Assembly: GCA_964019135.1 (NCBI GenBank)
Contig: OZ025263.1
Location: 23,063,639-23,127,638 of the forward strand
Source: Arenicola marina
Lineage: Eukaryota; Annelida; Polychaeta; Arenicolidae
Reading direction: 5' to 3'
DNA length: 64,000 bases
Shown here: positions 12,624-24,039 of the stretch, in pieces
Numbering within the stretch: the stretch's first letter is position 1
Layout of the letters: every line of letters begins with the position of its first letter
The notes under the pieces: generated by a model
Told to the model about the DNA's origin: nothing
Database searches by the model: none
The model's input: only the letters and a program-made list of their open reading frames with translations
Program-made: the position numbers and the translations under genes

Positions 12624-12883
12624 GTTGAGTTGCGGAGCACGATCGACCGCGATCAACAGTCTCAGCGAGAGTATTCCCGTATCATAATATTAATCTATGG
12701 ATGACCATTCTTCTGAAATACGTTGAGGCAATCCGTAAATATCGATGCATAATAATATCCTTTTATTTATCAATAATTTACGCTGTTTAAAGTGTGCTGG
12801 TATTTCTAAATTAACGGCAATTATTTAGCGAATACGCCCGCAACGAATTTTACGCGGTGGTCGATCGAGCTCCGCAACTCAAC
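12624..12883. mobile_element. MITE-like element with ~28-bp terminal inverted repeats
   Basis: The left end begins GTTGAGTTGCGGAGCACGAT and continues CGACCGCG. The right end, read on the minus strand, begins GTTGAGTTGCGGAGCTCGAT and continues CGACCACCGCG. The ends match with one substitution and a short indel. The interior (about 200 bp) is AT-rich with no open frame. No convincing target-site duplication is visible, so the superfamily is open. Confidence 0.6.
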
Positions 12884-12956
12884 CTAGGCATTGAAATACC
12901 GCATTTAACATGTCTGTCGGCGTAGATCAAATGGCGGAGGGGGGGGGGGGATCAGG

Positions 12957-13283
12957 GCCATTATTATCATGGAAGCCATTATTAACACCAGAGCCATTAT
13001 TAACATCAGAGCCATTATTAAGACGAGAGCCATTATTATTATCGGATCCATTATTACCATCGGAGCCATTATTAAAACCAGAGCCATTATTAACATCAGA
13101 ACTATTATTATCATCAGAGCCATTATTACCACCAGAGCCATTATTACCATCGGAGCCATTATTAACATCAGAGCCACTCTTATCATCAGAGCCATTATTA
13201 ACACCAGAACCAGGATTATCATCGGAGCCATTATTAACACCAGAACCAGGATTATCATCGGAGCCATTATTAACATCTGAGGC
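12957..13283. repeat. 18-bp minisatellite, about 18 units
   Basis: The unit is built on GAGCCATTATTAACATCA with variants (ACACCA, ATCATCG, ACCATCG in the second half). The 18-bp period keeps all frames free of stops and produces six-residue protein repeats on both strands, such as NNGSDV. These are unlikely to be real proteins. Confidence 0.93.
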
Positions 13284-13656
13284 GTTATTATCATCGCACG
13301 TCACAGTCGAAAGTGTAAGGGGGAAACCGTTCCCATGCATTGCCAGTAAGAACCAAATATCTTAATGAAGTTTCAAGGGATTAATTTTGATTATATTTCA
13401 TTTATATTTACACTGAAACAATGGACAAAAAAGCGAAAACTGTTCATCAGATTGATATTATTACTTTATTACTGTATAATATGATAGCTGATCCCGTCGG
13501 GATAAGATGCTTTGCTTTCACCCCCTCTCCCCCTGTACCGAGGACGCCATTATATTTGACTGCGCCCCCCTCACAGCACCCCCCCCCCCTCCCGCCTTGG
13601 GTTCGAACTACCGGTCTCATAAGATTTCTCGATAGCTCACTCCATCCGAAGTGAAC
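13284..13656. other. Short intergenic spacer
   Basis: No gene. A minus-strand tRNA-like B-box (GGTTCGAAC on the + strand near 13601) lies beside a C run. The last bases (from about 13643) begin an imperfect doublet of the CATCC(G/A)AAGTG block that continues into the duplicated module. Confidence 0.4.
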
Positions 13657-14629
13657 CCCTAGCTTCCATTTCTTTCCCGCGGATATTTCCTCCCATCCAA
13701 AGTGGACCCCAAGCTTTCCTCCCTTTTCGCGGAGCCTGATCGTCGCTATTTTCCCATGAAACACTAAGATCATGATCTACTTGGAACTGTCGCCTGATTA
13801 TTCATCCGTAAATCGCGGCCCTGATCGCTCATGTCACGCGTTCCCCCTGAAGGGTACCTTCATTGTGAAGAGTTCCCTCCGCGAGATAACTTCCAGTCCT
13901 AACGTAAGGTGGCGCCACAGGAAGGGTCACAAGGCACGTCACTTCCTCCGGCAGTTTGGAAATGGCGTGCTGCCCAACCTTTCTCCTTATCAGGCGGCCG
14001 AAATGAAGCCTTAACACTTGCTAAATTAATTTTAATATAGATCGGCGCAATTCGCGATTAGATTAAGTTGAACACCCGCTTTAAATCATGGACCTGTCCT
14101 TGTGTCTGTATATATTTATCACCAACTGTGATATGGAAACCTGGACTCTCCCACCCACAAAATTTTCTCTTTTTGTCTAGTTCTATCTTGATCTTTTCGG
14201 GAGTCTTTTATTGTGGAGTTATAAGCTTTTATTGTAGAGTTATTTGCTTCCGCTCAACTTGATCGGTTACTAGATGGTGTGCTTTCATGTCAAAAGGAAG
14301 GATTAAGCTTCATGCAACCGACAATCAAACCACCCGCTCACCTCGATATCCCACCCAACCTACCTGATTACCCCCTCTCCCCACCTCCCCACCTCCCCCC
14401 ATCACCTTCCCCTTAGCTCCTATGATTTTTTTATTGCGGCTTTATCCTGCGCCCTATCAGCTGGGTACAGGTACCTTCCGACGCAGCTCAAACGCACCCA
14501 GCCACCATATGTTCATTGTTCTTGAAGGTAATCTAAAAACAGAAAACAGATCGAGTGCTGCTGCCGCACACGTTTACAGCTTGCTTGGGGGAGCGCGCCA
14601 CTCCTGTAGGCTTCATGGGTGCGCTGATT

Positions 14630-16915
14630 CGGCCACAGTGGCACTTCCTGTGGCACTGCCCCGGCCACAGTGGCACTTCCTGTGGCACTGCCCCCGCCAC
14701 AGTGGCACTTCCTGTGGCACTGCCCCCGCCACAGTGGCACTTCCTGTGGCACTGCCCCCACCACAACCGCTTTCTGTGGCACTGCCTCTGTCACAGCCGC
14801 TTCCTGTGGCACTGCCCCGGCCACAGTGGCACTTCCTGTGGCACTGCCCCCGCCACAGCCGCTTCCTGTGGCACTGCCCCCGCCACAGCCGCTTCCTGTG
14901 GCACTGCCCCCGCCACAGCCGCTTCCTGTGGCACTGCCCCCGCCACAGCCGCTTCCTGTGGCACTGCCCCCGCCACAGTGGCACTTTCTGTGGCACTGCC
15001 CCCGCCACAGCCGCTTCCTGTGGCACTGCCCCCGCCACAGCCGCTTCCTGTGGCACTGCCCCCGCCACAGCCGCTTCCTGTGGCACTGCCCCCGCCACAG
15101 CCGCTTCCTGTGGCACTGCCCCCGCCACAGCCGCTTCCTGTGGCACTGCCCCCGCCACAGCCGCTTCCTGTGGCACTGCCCCCGCCACAGTGGCACTTCC
15201 TGTGGCACTGCCCCCGCCAAAGCCGCTTCCTGTGGCACTGCCCCCGCCACAGCCGCTTCCTGTGGCACTGCCCCCGCCACAGCCGCTTCCTGTGGCACTG
15301 CCCCCGCCACAGTGGCACTTTCTGTGGCACTGCCCCCGCCACAGCCGCTTCCTGTGGCACTGCCCCCGCCACAGCCGCTTCCTGTGGCACTGCCCCCGCC
15401 ACAGCCGCTTCCTGTGGCACTGCCCCGGCCACAGCCGCTTCCTGTGGCACTGCCCCCGCCACAGCCGCTTCCTGTGGCACTGCCCCCGCCACAGCCGCTT
15501 CCTGTGGCACTGCCCCCGCCACAGCCGCTTCCTGTGGCACTGCCCCCGCCACAGTGGCACTTCCTGTGGCACTGCCCCCGCCACAGCCGCTTCCTGTGGC
15601 ACTGCCCCCGCCACAGCCGCTTCCTGTGGCACTGCCCCCGCCACAGCCGCTTCCTGTGGCACTGCCCCCGCCACAGTGGCACTTTCTGTGGCACTGCCCC
15701 CGCCACAGCCGCTTCCTGTGGCACTGCCCCCGCCACAGCCGCTTCCTGTGGCACTGCCCCCGCCACAGCCGCTTCCTGTGGCACTGCCCCCGCCACAGCC
15801 GCTTCCTGTGGCACTGCCCCCGCCACAGTGGCACTTTCTGTGGCACTGCCCCCGCCACAGCCGCTTCCTGTGGCACTGCCCCCGCCACAGCCGCTTCCTG
15901 TGGCACTGCCCCCGCCAAAGCCGCTTCCTGTGGCACTGCCCCCGCCACAGCCGCTTCCTGTGGCACTGCCCCCGCCACAGCCGCTTCCTGTGGCACTGCC
16001 CCCGCCACAGTGGCACTTCCTGTGGCACTGCCCCCGCCACAGCCGCTTCCTGTGGCACTGCCCCCGCCACAGCCGCTTCCTGTGGCACTGCCCCCGCCAC
16101 AGCCGCTTCCTGTGGCACTGCCCCCGCCACAGTGGCACTTTCTGTGGCACTGCCCCCGCCACAGCCGCTTCCTGTGGCACTGCCCCCGCCACAGCCGCTT
16201 CCTGTGGCACTGCCCCCGCCACAGCCGCTTCCTGTGGCACTGCCCCCGCCACAGCCGCTTCCTGTGGCACTGCCCCCGCCACAGCCGCTTCCTGTGGCAC
16301 TGCCCCCGCCACAGTGGCACTTCCTGTGGCACTGCCCCCGCCACAGCCGCTTCCTGTGGCACTGCCCCCGCCACAGCCGCTTCCTGTGGCACTGCCCCCG
16401 CCACAGTGGCACTTCCTGTGGCACTGCCCCCGCCACAGCCGCTTCCTGTGGCACTGCCCCCGCCACAGCCACTTCCTGTGGCACTGCCCCCGCCACAGTG
16501 GCACTTCCTGTGGCACTGCCCCCGCCACAGCCGCTTCCTGTGGCACTGCCCCCGCCACAGCCGCTTCCTGTGGCACTGCCCCCGCCACAGCCGCTTCCTG
16601 TGGCACTGCCCCGGCCACAGCCGCTTCCTGTGGCACTGCCCCCGCCACAGTGGCACTTCCTGTGGCACTGCCCCCGCCACAGCCGCTTCCTGTGGCACTG
16701 CCCCCGCCACAGCCGCTTCCTGTGGCACTGCCCCCGCCACAGCCGCTTCCTGTGGCACTGCCCCGGCCACAGTGGCACTTCCTGTGGCACTGCCCCCGCC
16801 ACAGTGGCACTTCCTGTGGCACTGCGTCTGCCACAGCCGCTTCCTGTGGCACTGCCCCCGGCCACAGTGGCACTTCCTGTGGCACTGCCCCCGCCACCAG
16901 TCGCAGTGGCACTTC
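14630..16915. repeat. 30/32-bp hairpin minisatellite, long allele (about 75 units)
   Basis: Most units are 30 bp (CACAGCCGCTTCCTGTGGCA then CTGCCCCCGC). A minority are 32 bp because GCCGCTT is replaced by GTGGCACTT. Each 30-bp unit contains GCCACAG followed 7 bases later by CTGTGGC, a 7-bp stem. The 32-bp variants shift the frame, yet no frame contains stops, so reading frames of 659 to 884 codons exist in all six frames. That symmetry argues against a protein. Confidence 0.95.
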
Positions 16916-17665
16916 CGTGGCGGGTTTCTTATCTGCGCACTGATATTCTGTACGATAGGCGGGGTTGTCCTGCTCTATGCGGTTCCAAGAAGTCTGTTAC
17001 AGAGAGACTTACAATCCTCCCCTACCCACCTACCCCTACCCACCCTTACCCACCCGGGTCGGGGTGGGGGGAATAAACTACATCGCTAGAAACCCGTAGC
17101 TATTATGCCCCGGGCGCCTCACTGGTGCCCGTCCTCGCCCCGCAACGCCACAACCTCAGTTTTCTACGCCCCACACTCTGCTCAAAACACATATACATAT
17201 ATTGTATTTATATCTTGATATACATGCATACAGTACCCCGTACCGCACCGCACCAAACCACACTCCAGCAAGGTTCCTCCCAATTTAGCCTGTATGTGCA
17301 CAAAAGTGGCCTAAAACACCAACATTCCATTCCATTCCTCCCATTCGCACCCCACCCCCCCTCCCCCCGCCACCCGGATAGCTTGTAGGCAAGTCGCTGC
17401 AGACTCTCCAAGTTCCGGAAATAAAGTATGGCGATATATCCGGTCCCGGCCTCGTCGCGCCGCGGATCGACGCCTGTGTTATATTCGTAATCCCCTGACG
17501 CATGGCGTTGGTGGTGGCGCTGGTGGTGGTGCTGGTGGTGGTGCTGGTGGACTGGGAGTCCGTGTGCCGCGTGGAGAGGAGGGAACGAGCGCGGGGCAGG
17601 AGGGAGGGGCAGCGGGAGGGGCAAAGGGTGGGGAGTAGGTGGTGGCGGCAGGGAGGGAGGGAGCC

Positions 17666-17829
17666 ATGACTACCCAGCCCCATGTGTGGTGGCCCCTCCA
17701 TGTTCCGCTCAAAACCCTAGCGACGTGGGCCGCGTTCGGCACACACTTCATAGACTACGAGAGAGACGCGGCAGCAGCTGAGAGAAGATCTCATTGTTCA
17801 TCAGCTCTCCTACCGGTTCCGGTTCTCAG
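17666..17829 (+). other. Possible first-exon-like segment, copy A
   Basis: ATG followed by 54 open codons (starting MTTQPHVWWPLHVPLKTLA) and ending at CTCAG|GTAGGA, a fair splice donor. The same segment with the same donor is kept at 21046-21209. No downstream acceptor-flanked coding exon could be found, so this may be chance sequence inside the duplicated module. Confidence 0.15.
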
Positions 17830-18339
17830 GTAGGACGCTACATGTCGTGCTGAGACTGCACTTTCTGGGTTGACAGGACCCGTCAACCCTATTGCTCGGG
17901 GTGTATGTATGTCTCGCTACAAAAAATTGTGTAGACAGATGGCGAAAGAAATCGTTCAGTGAAAACTAACTAATGTGAACAATGGCAAAGGATCTTTTTT
18001 TGCTGTTTTATAAGTATAAACGTCAGTAATGTAATTATGGTAAGTCCACATGAGTGGTATTGCTCAGATTATAATATATATAATTTATATAACAGCTTTA
18101 AAAACCAGTTCCAGGTTAGAATGTCGATGCAAGTGCGTAAGTTTCTAGGACGTATTACCGTATATCAGCGAACAAGCTGAAGCAAAACAGATTGTGCGTC
18201 ATGAGAGGTTCTCTGACATCAGGTTGTTTGTTATATCTCGTTGACTGTGGTACCACTTCGCTTTGTGTACATGTCTCAAACTGTTTGTAATAGCACGCCT
18301 CCCATCATGACGGGCTGGTGGTAGGTGAACGGTTTTGAC

Positions 18340-18940
18340 AGGTGAGCAGTTTTAACAGGTTCTTACATTTGATAGGTTGTCACTGATGACAGGTTGTCAG
18401 TTTTGACAGATTCTTATTTTTGACAAGTCCTCAGTTTTGACAAGTTCCCAGTTTTGATTAGTTACTAGTGTTGACAGGTTGACAATTTTGACAACTTTTC
18501 AGTCTTGATAGGTACTTAGTTTCGGGAGGTTGGCTGTTTTGACAAGTTGTCAGTTTTGACAGCTTGGGACTTTTCGTAGGTTTTTACTTAGGACAGCTTT
18601 TCACTTAGGACAGGTTGTCACTTATGACAGGTTGTCACTTATGACAGGTTGTCACTTAGGACAGGTTGTCACTTAGGACAGGTTGCCACTTAGGACAGGT
18701 TGTCACTTATGACAGGTTGTCACTTATGACAGGTTGTCACTTAGGACAGGTTGTCACTTAGGACAGGTTGCCACTTAGGAAAGGTTGTCACTTAGGACAA
18801 GTTGTCACTTATGACAGGTTGTAACTTATGACAGGTTGTCACTTATGACAGGTTGCCACTTATGACATGTTGCCCCTTATGACATGTTGTCACTTATGAC
18901 AGGTTGTCACTTATGACAGGTTGTCACTTATGATAGATTG
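18340..18940. repeat. 17-bp minisatellite with TGACA-TGTCA dyad, copy A
   Basis: From about 18580 regular 17-bp units read GACAGGTTGTCACTTA(T/G). Before that (18340-18580) are degenerate relatives such as TTTTGACAAGTT and TTGATAGGTT. The core TGACAGGTTGTCA is an inverted repeat (TGACA / TGTCA, 3-bp spacer). The array ends where copy B of the module begins. Confidence 0.92.
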
Positions 18941-19916
18941 ATAGCCCTAGCTTCCATTTCTTGCCCGCGGATGTTTCCTCCCATCCAAAGTGGACCTCAA
19001 GCTTTCCTCCCTTTCCGCGGAGCGTGATCGTCGCTATTTTCCCATGAAACACTAAGATCATGATCTACTTGAAACTGTCGCCTGATTATTCATCCGTAAA
19101 TCGCGGCCCTGCTCTCTCATGTCACGCGTTCCCCCTGAAGGGTACCTTCATTGTGAAGAGTTCCCTCCGCGAGATAACTTCCAGTCCTAACGTAAGGTGG
19201 CGCCACAGGAAGGGTCACAAGGCACGTCACTTCCTCCGGCAGTTTGGAAATGGCGTGCTGCTCAACATCGACACTTTCTCCTTACCAGGCGGCCGTAATG
19301 AAGCCTTAACACTTGGTAAATTAATTTTAATATAGATCGGAGCAGTTCGCGATTAGATTAAGTTGAACATCCGCTTTAAATCATGGACCTGTCCTTGTGT
19401 TGTCTGTATATATTTATCACCAACTGTGATATGGAAACCTTGACTCTCCCACCCGCAAAATTTTCTCTTTTATCTAGTTCTATCTTGATCTTGTTGGGAG
19501 TATTTTATTATGGAGTTATAAGCTTTGCTTCCGCTCAACTTGATCGGTTATTAGATGGTGTGCTTTCATGTCAAAAGGCAGGATTAAGCTTCATGCAACC
19601 GACAATCAAACCACCCGCTCACCTCGTTATCCCACCCCACCTACCTGACTACCCCCTCTCCCCACCTCCCCACCTCCCCCCATCACCTTCTCCTTAGCTC
19701 CTATGATTTTTTTATTGCGGCTTTATCCTGCGCCCTATCAGCTGGGTACAGGCACCTGTGACCTTCCGACGCAGCTCAAACGCACCCAGCCACCATATGT
19801 TCATTGTTCTTGAAGGTAATCTAAAAACAGAAAACAGATCGAGTGCTGCTGCCGCACACGTTTACAGCTTGCTTGGGGGAGCGCGCCACTCCTGTAGGCT
19901 TCATGGGTGCGCTGAT

Positions 19917-20250
19917 TCGGCCACAGTGGCACTTCCTGTGGCACTGCCCCGGCCACAGTGGCACTTCCTGTGGCACTGCCCCCGCCACAGTGGCACTTCC
20001 TGTGGCACTGCCCCCGTCACAGTGGCACTTCCTGTGGCACTGCCCCCGCCACAGTGGCACTTCCTGTGGCACTGCCCCCGCCACAGTGGCACTTCCTGTG
20101 GCACTGCCCCCGCCACAACCGCTTTCTGTGGCACTGCCTCTGCCACAGCCGCTTCCTGTGGCACTGCCCCCGCCACAGTGGCACTTCCTGTGGCACTGCC
20201 TCCGCCACAGGCGCTTCCTGTGGCACTGCCCCAGTGGCACTTCCGTGGCG
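19917..20250. repeat. 30/32-bp hairpin minisatellite, short allele
   Basis: About eleven units, dominated by the 32-bp form (CACAGTGGCACTTCCTGTGG) that also opens the long array in copy A. It includes the same rare CACAACCGCTTTCTGTGG unit, showing that the 5' ends of the two arrays are orthologous and that copy A expanded downstream of it (or copy B contracted). Confidence 0.93.
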
Positions 20251-21045
20251 GGTTTCTTATCTGCGCACTGATATTCCGTACGATAGGCGGGGTTGTCCTG
20301 CTCTATGCGGTTCCAAGAAGTCTGTTACAGAGAGACTTACAATCCTCCCCTACCCACCTACCCCTACCCACCCTTACCCCCCCCCCCCCTCTTTACCCAC
20401 TATACCGCGTCACTTCGTTAAGCCAGAAAGTGACGGTAGAGAGGAGGGTGTGGGTGGGATGGGAGGGTGGTGATGGGGAGGGGGGTGGTAAAGAGGGGTC
20501 GGGGTGGGGGGAATAAACTACATCGCTAGAAACCCGTAGCTATTATGCCCCGGGCGCCTCACTGGTGCCCGTCCTCGCCCCGCAACGCCCCACCTCAGTT
20601 TTCTACGCCCCACACTCTGCTCAACCCACATATACATATATTGTATTTATATCTTGATATACATGCATACAGTACCCCGTACCGCACGGCACCAAACCAC
20701 ACTCCAGCAAGGTTCCTCCCATTCGCACCCCCCCCCCCACCTCCCCCCGCCACCCGGATAGCTTGTAGGCAAGTCGCTGCAGACTCTCCAAGTTCCGGAA
20801 ATAAAGAGTGGCGATATATCCGGTCCCGGCCTCGTCGCGCCGCGGATCGACGCCTGTGTTATATTCGTAATCCCCTGACGCATGGCGCTGGTGGTGGCGC
20901 TGGTGGTGGTGCTGGTGGTGGTGCTGGTGGACTGGGAGTCCGTGTGCCGCGTGGAGAGGAGGGAACGAGCGCGGGGCAGGAGGGAGGGGCAGCGGGAGGG
21001 GCAAAGGGTGGGGAGCAGGTGGTGGCGGCAGGGAGGGAGGGAGCC

Positions 21046-21209
21046 ATGACTACCCAGCCCCATGTGTGGTGGCCCCTCCATCTTCCGCTCAAAACCCTAG
21101 CGACGTGGGCCGCGTTCGGCACACACTTCATAGACTACGAGAGAGACGCGGCAGCAGCTGAGAGAAGATCTCATTGTTCATCAGCTCTCCTTCCGGTTCC
21201 GGTTCTCAG
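21046..21209 (+). other. Possible first-exon-like segment, copy B
   Basis: Duplicate of 17666-17829, differing by two visible substitutions. The ATG, open frame and CTCAG|GTAGGA donor are all kept. Function unsupported. Confidence 0.15.
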
Positions 21210-21714
21210 GTAGGACGCTACATGTCGTGCTTAGACTGCACTTTCTGGGTTGACAGGACCCGTAAAACCCTATCGCTCGGGGTGTATGTATGTCTCGCTA
21301 CAAAAAATTGTGTAGACAGATGGCGAAAGAAATCGTTCAGTGAAATTTAACTAATGTGAACAATGGCAAAGGATCTGTTTTTGCTGTATTGGATAAGTAT
21401 AAACGTCAGTAATGTAATTATAGTAAGTCCACATGAATGGTATTACTCAGATTATAATATATATAATTTATATAACAGCTTTAAAAACCAGTTCCAGGTT
21501 AGAATGTCGATGCAAGTGCGTCAGTTTCTAGGACTTATTACCATATATCAGCGAACAAGTTGGAGCAAAACAGATTGTGCGTCATGAGAGGTTCTCTGAC
21601 ATCAGGTTGTTTGTTATATCTCGTTGACTGTGGTACCACTTCGCTTTGTGTACATGTCTCAAACTGATTGTAATACCACGCCTCCCATCATGACGGGCTG
21701 GTGGTAGGTGAGCG

Positions 21715-22110
21715 GTTTTGACAGGTGAACGGTTTTAACAGGTTCTTAGATTTGATAGGTTGTCACTTATGATAGGTTGTCAGTTTTGACAGATTCTTAT
21801 TTTTGACAAGTTATCAGTTTTGACAAGTTCTCAGTTTTGACAACTTGTCAGTCTTGATAGGTTGTTAGTTTCGAGAGGTTGGCTGTTTTGACAAGTTGTC
21901 AGTTTTGAGAGGTTTGCTGTTTTGACAAGTTGTCAGTTTTGACAGCTTGGGATTTTTCTCAGGTTTTCACTTAGGACAGCTTGTCACTTAGGACAGGTTG
22001 TCACTTATGACAGGTTGTCACATATGACAGGTTGTCACTTATGACAGGTTGTCACTTATTACAGGTTGTCACTTATGACAGGTTATCGCTCATGACAGGT
22101 TGGCGTTGTT
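21715..22110. repeat. 17-bp minisatellite with TGACA-TGTCA dyad, copy B
   Basis: A degenerate part (21715-21960) then about eight regular units to about 22090. Same monomer as 18340-18940 but shorter. Confidence 0.9.
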
Positions 22111-22115
22111 GACAT

Positions 22116-22829
22116 GTTGTCCAATTCTTTGTCAATTTCGACCCGAAGTCAGTGAAAAAATAACTGCTCCCCATTTTTTGTCGAGGCTGCTGTTGGGAGC
22201 ATTGAATTTTAGAAGGGTCAAGGACATACGACAATCTCACAGCATGAGTAACATGAATAATTTGCTACATATAGATTGATGTCGACATAGTTGAAGGTGA
22301 ACTAAACAATGACATTTAATTGAAGGGCGTATTATCTGCGTGGATGGGGAGCGTTCATTGTCGCATACACTATGTCAACGAAAAGGAAATTGCTACATTG
22401 TGACAAGAGAAAGAAGTTTCCTTATGTCTGAGTTTGTCTTTCCTTGATTTGAAACCGTCGAAACGGGAAATCAAGACTATCAGCACGAAAAAACGTAGGG
22501 CTATCTTCTCCGACTACGTCACTCGAGAAGTGCGCTAACCGATGTCCTGCAACAAAAAGTGCTGGGTTAGGTACTTGCTGCATTTCACTGGGGGCAGCTC
22601 ATATCAGGCTGAGTCGGTAGCCACAGAAGATGGAAACGTTTGGTAATGGTTGTAGTTGACGCTAGGGCTGTGGTGAATGTTTGTAATTAAACTCCTTGAA
22701 ATTGTTTGTTGAGATCTGAAAAACAAAATTGTCGGTAAAACGCATTCGTTTCCTTTATATAGCATGTAGCTTACTTGATGTAATGCGCCATGCAAAAGCT
22801 GTGGATCTCTAAGCGTAATGCAAGGGCCA
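22116..22829. other. Intergenic, nothing recognised
   Basis: Unique-looking sequence without supported coding segments or repeats. Confidence 0.5.
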
Positions 22830-23240
22830 TAATATCGGACATATTGTCAAAAGATATAATTCGAACGGACATAACGGTAGCCAACACAATGTCAGCGTGT
22901 ATACTGCCACGGGACATGTCGATAACGGACATATTGGCAGGGGAGATAATGCGATAAGACAGACTGCTATCGGACATAACACCAACGAACACCCTGCCAA
23001 AGCTTATCCAAGCGCAAATGACAGTGTATTCGAGGACATAATACTAAATGAAACGATAGTTGAGGACATAACACAAATGACATGACATTCAAGGACATAA
23101 TACAAAAGAGCCAAACATTTAAGGACATAATACCAAAGAAACAGACATTTGAGGACATAATACCAAAACATATGATATCCCAGGACATAATACCAAAGGG
23201 CCAGGTATGCCAAGACATAATAACCAAGGCCATGAAATTC
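22830..23240. repeat. Degenerate ~30-bp minisatellite built on GGACATAA
   Basis: The anchor (A/C)GGACATA(A/T) recurs at about 22836, 22866, 22926, 22973, 23033, 23063, 23092, 23123, 23152, 23183 and 23213 (the last with one substitution). Spacings are mostly near 30 or multiples of 15. The 3' part reads AGGACATAATACCAAAG plus a variable filler. Divergence rises toward the 5' end, so the array looks old there. Confidence 0.8.
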
Positions 23241-24039
23241 AAGGTTTCAGTGGTGCAGCGCACATACCCTGGATGGGCAGTTGTCTCTGCCAAATTACTA
23301 CAATTAGGTCAAGTTTGGCAAACACTAAACCCATCAAGACCGTACCTAGAACCGCCAAGGTCACCTTCGAGTGCGCTGTAAATCTTTTATCTATTGTAAA
23401 GATATTGCTCCTTGGCGGGGTGAGAGGATGGGAAGAGGGCGGAGAGTGAGGTGGGGGGCGGGGAGCGGGGTGGGGTGGGGGGGGGGGGGGAGCAAGGGGG
23501 GTGGGGGCAGACGGAAGCGGACTGCAAGTGCGAGGATTAAGTGGAAACATCCTCTAGGTTTAGCTGCCCGGATGTTGGCTCTAAAATAATGTGAGAGCGG
23601 CTGGGTGGTGGGGTGAGGGAGTTGTAAGGGAGGGAGCGGGGAGTGGGTGGGAGAGGGGGGAGGAGGGGGGAGGGAGGGAGGGGGGTGGGTGGCACATAAC
23701 TAACGATATCCAATGCAGGTAATTAGGTAATTATTTACCAGTGTATAATATCATACATCCTCCTACATCATGCCATTCTCCGCCCCCCACCCCCGTTATC
23801 CCATGCCCGTCCGTATATTCGATCTGTGTGGCTCCATATGTTACTGTACCGCGTGTTCCTGCAGAGGAAGACTTGCAAATAAGACGGCAACAGTCCTTGT
23901 GGCCGACGTTACAAAAAAGCTTATTTTAAGGCATGTATTTATTCCAAACGGCGACAAAACTTAATTAGCGATAATTATCTGGATAATTATTCTCTCTCCA
24001 TGGAGCGACATTGTTTACAGAGTTGTTTATAAACAATGT
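23241..24039. other. Spacer with G-rich low complexity
   Basis: 23415-23515 and 23600-23695 are G-rich low-complexity tracts (GGGGTGGGG, GGGAGGGAGG). No gene is supported. Confidence 0.55.

Larger units (their letters stand above)
13657..18944 (+). repeat. Tandem segmental duplication, copy A (5.3 kb)
   Basis: Begins at CCCTAGCTTCC and aligns in order with 18945-22115. It comprises a CATCCAAAGTGGACC block; a roughly 700-bp unique stretch; the 30/32-bp array (14630-16915); a CTACCC-rich stretch; a segment ending in a GGTGGTGCTGGTGGTG tract; a possible exon-like stretch (17666-17829); and a terminal TGACAGGTTGTCA array (18340-18940). Differences from copy B are a few substitutions per 60 bases plus large length changes in the internal arrays. 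Copy A also carries about 60 bp near 17285-17340 that copy B lacks. Confidence 0.9.
18945..22115 (+). repeat. Tandem segmental duplication, copy B (3.2 kb)
   Basis: Repeats copy A in the same order and orientation, starting at CCCTAGCTTCC. It is about 2.1 kb shorter, mainly because its 30/32-bp array has about 11 units instead of about 75. It carries roughly 115 bp near 20380-20497 that copy A lacks, bounded by CTCTTTACCCAC and GTGGTAAAGAGG, which are nearly inverted. It ends with a short TGACAGGTTGTCA array, after which sequence is unique. Confidence 0.9.

Noticed and set aside
13772-14014. 80-codon frame (MIYLELSPDYSSVNRGP...) with a longer relative at 19060-19335
   Set aside because: Kept in both duplicate modules, but the C-terminal parts differ by frame and no family is recognisable. 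Duplication alone explains the similarity.
14422-17089. Giant overlapping reading frames (up to 884 codons) on both strands
   Set aside because: Open in all six frames because the 30- and 32-bp units contain no stop codons on either strand. No domain and no splice context.
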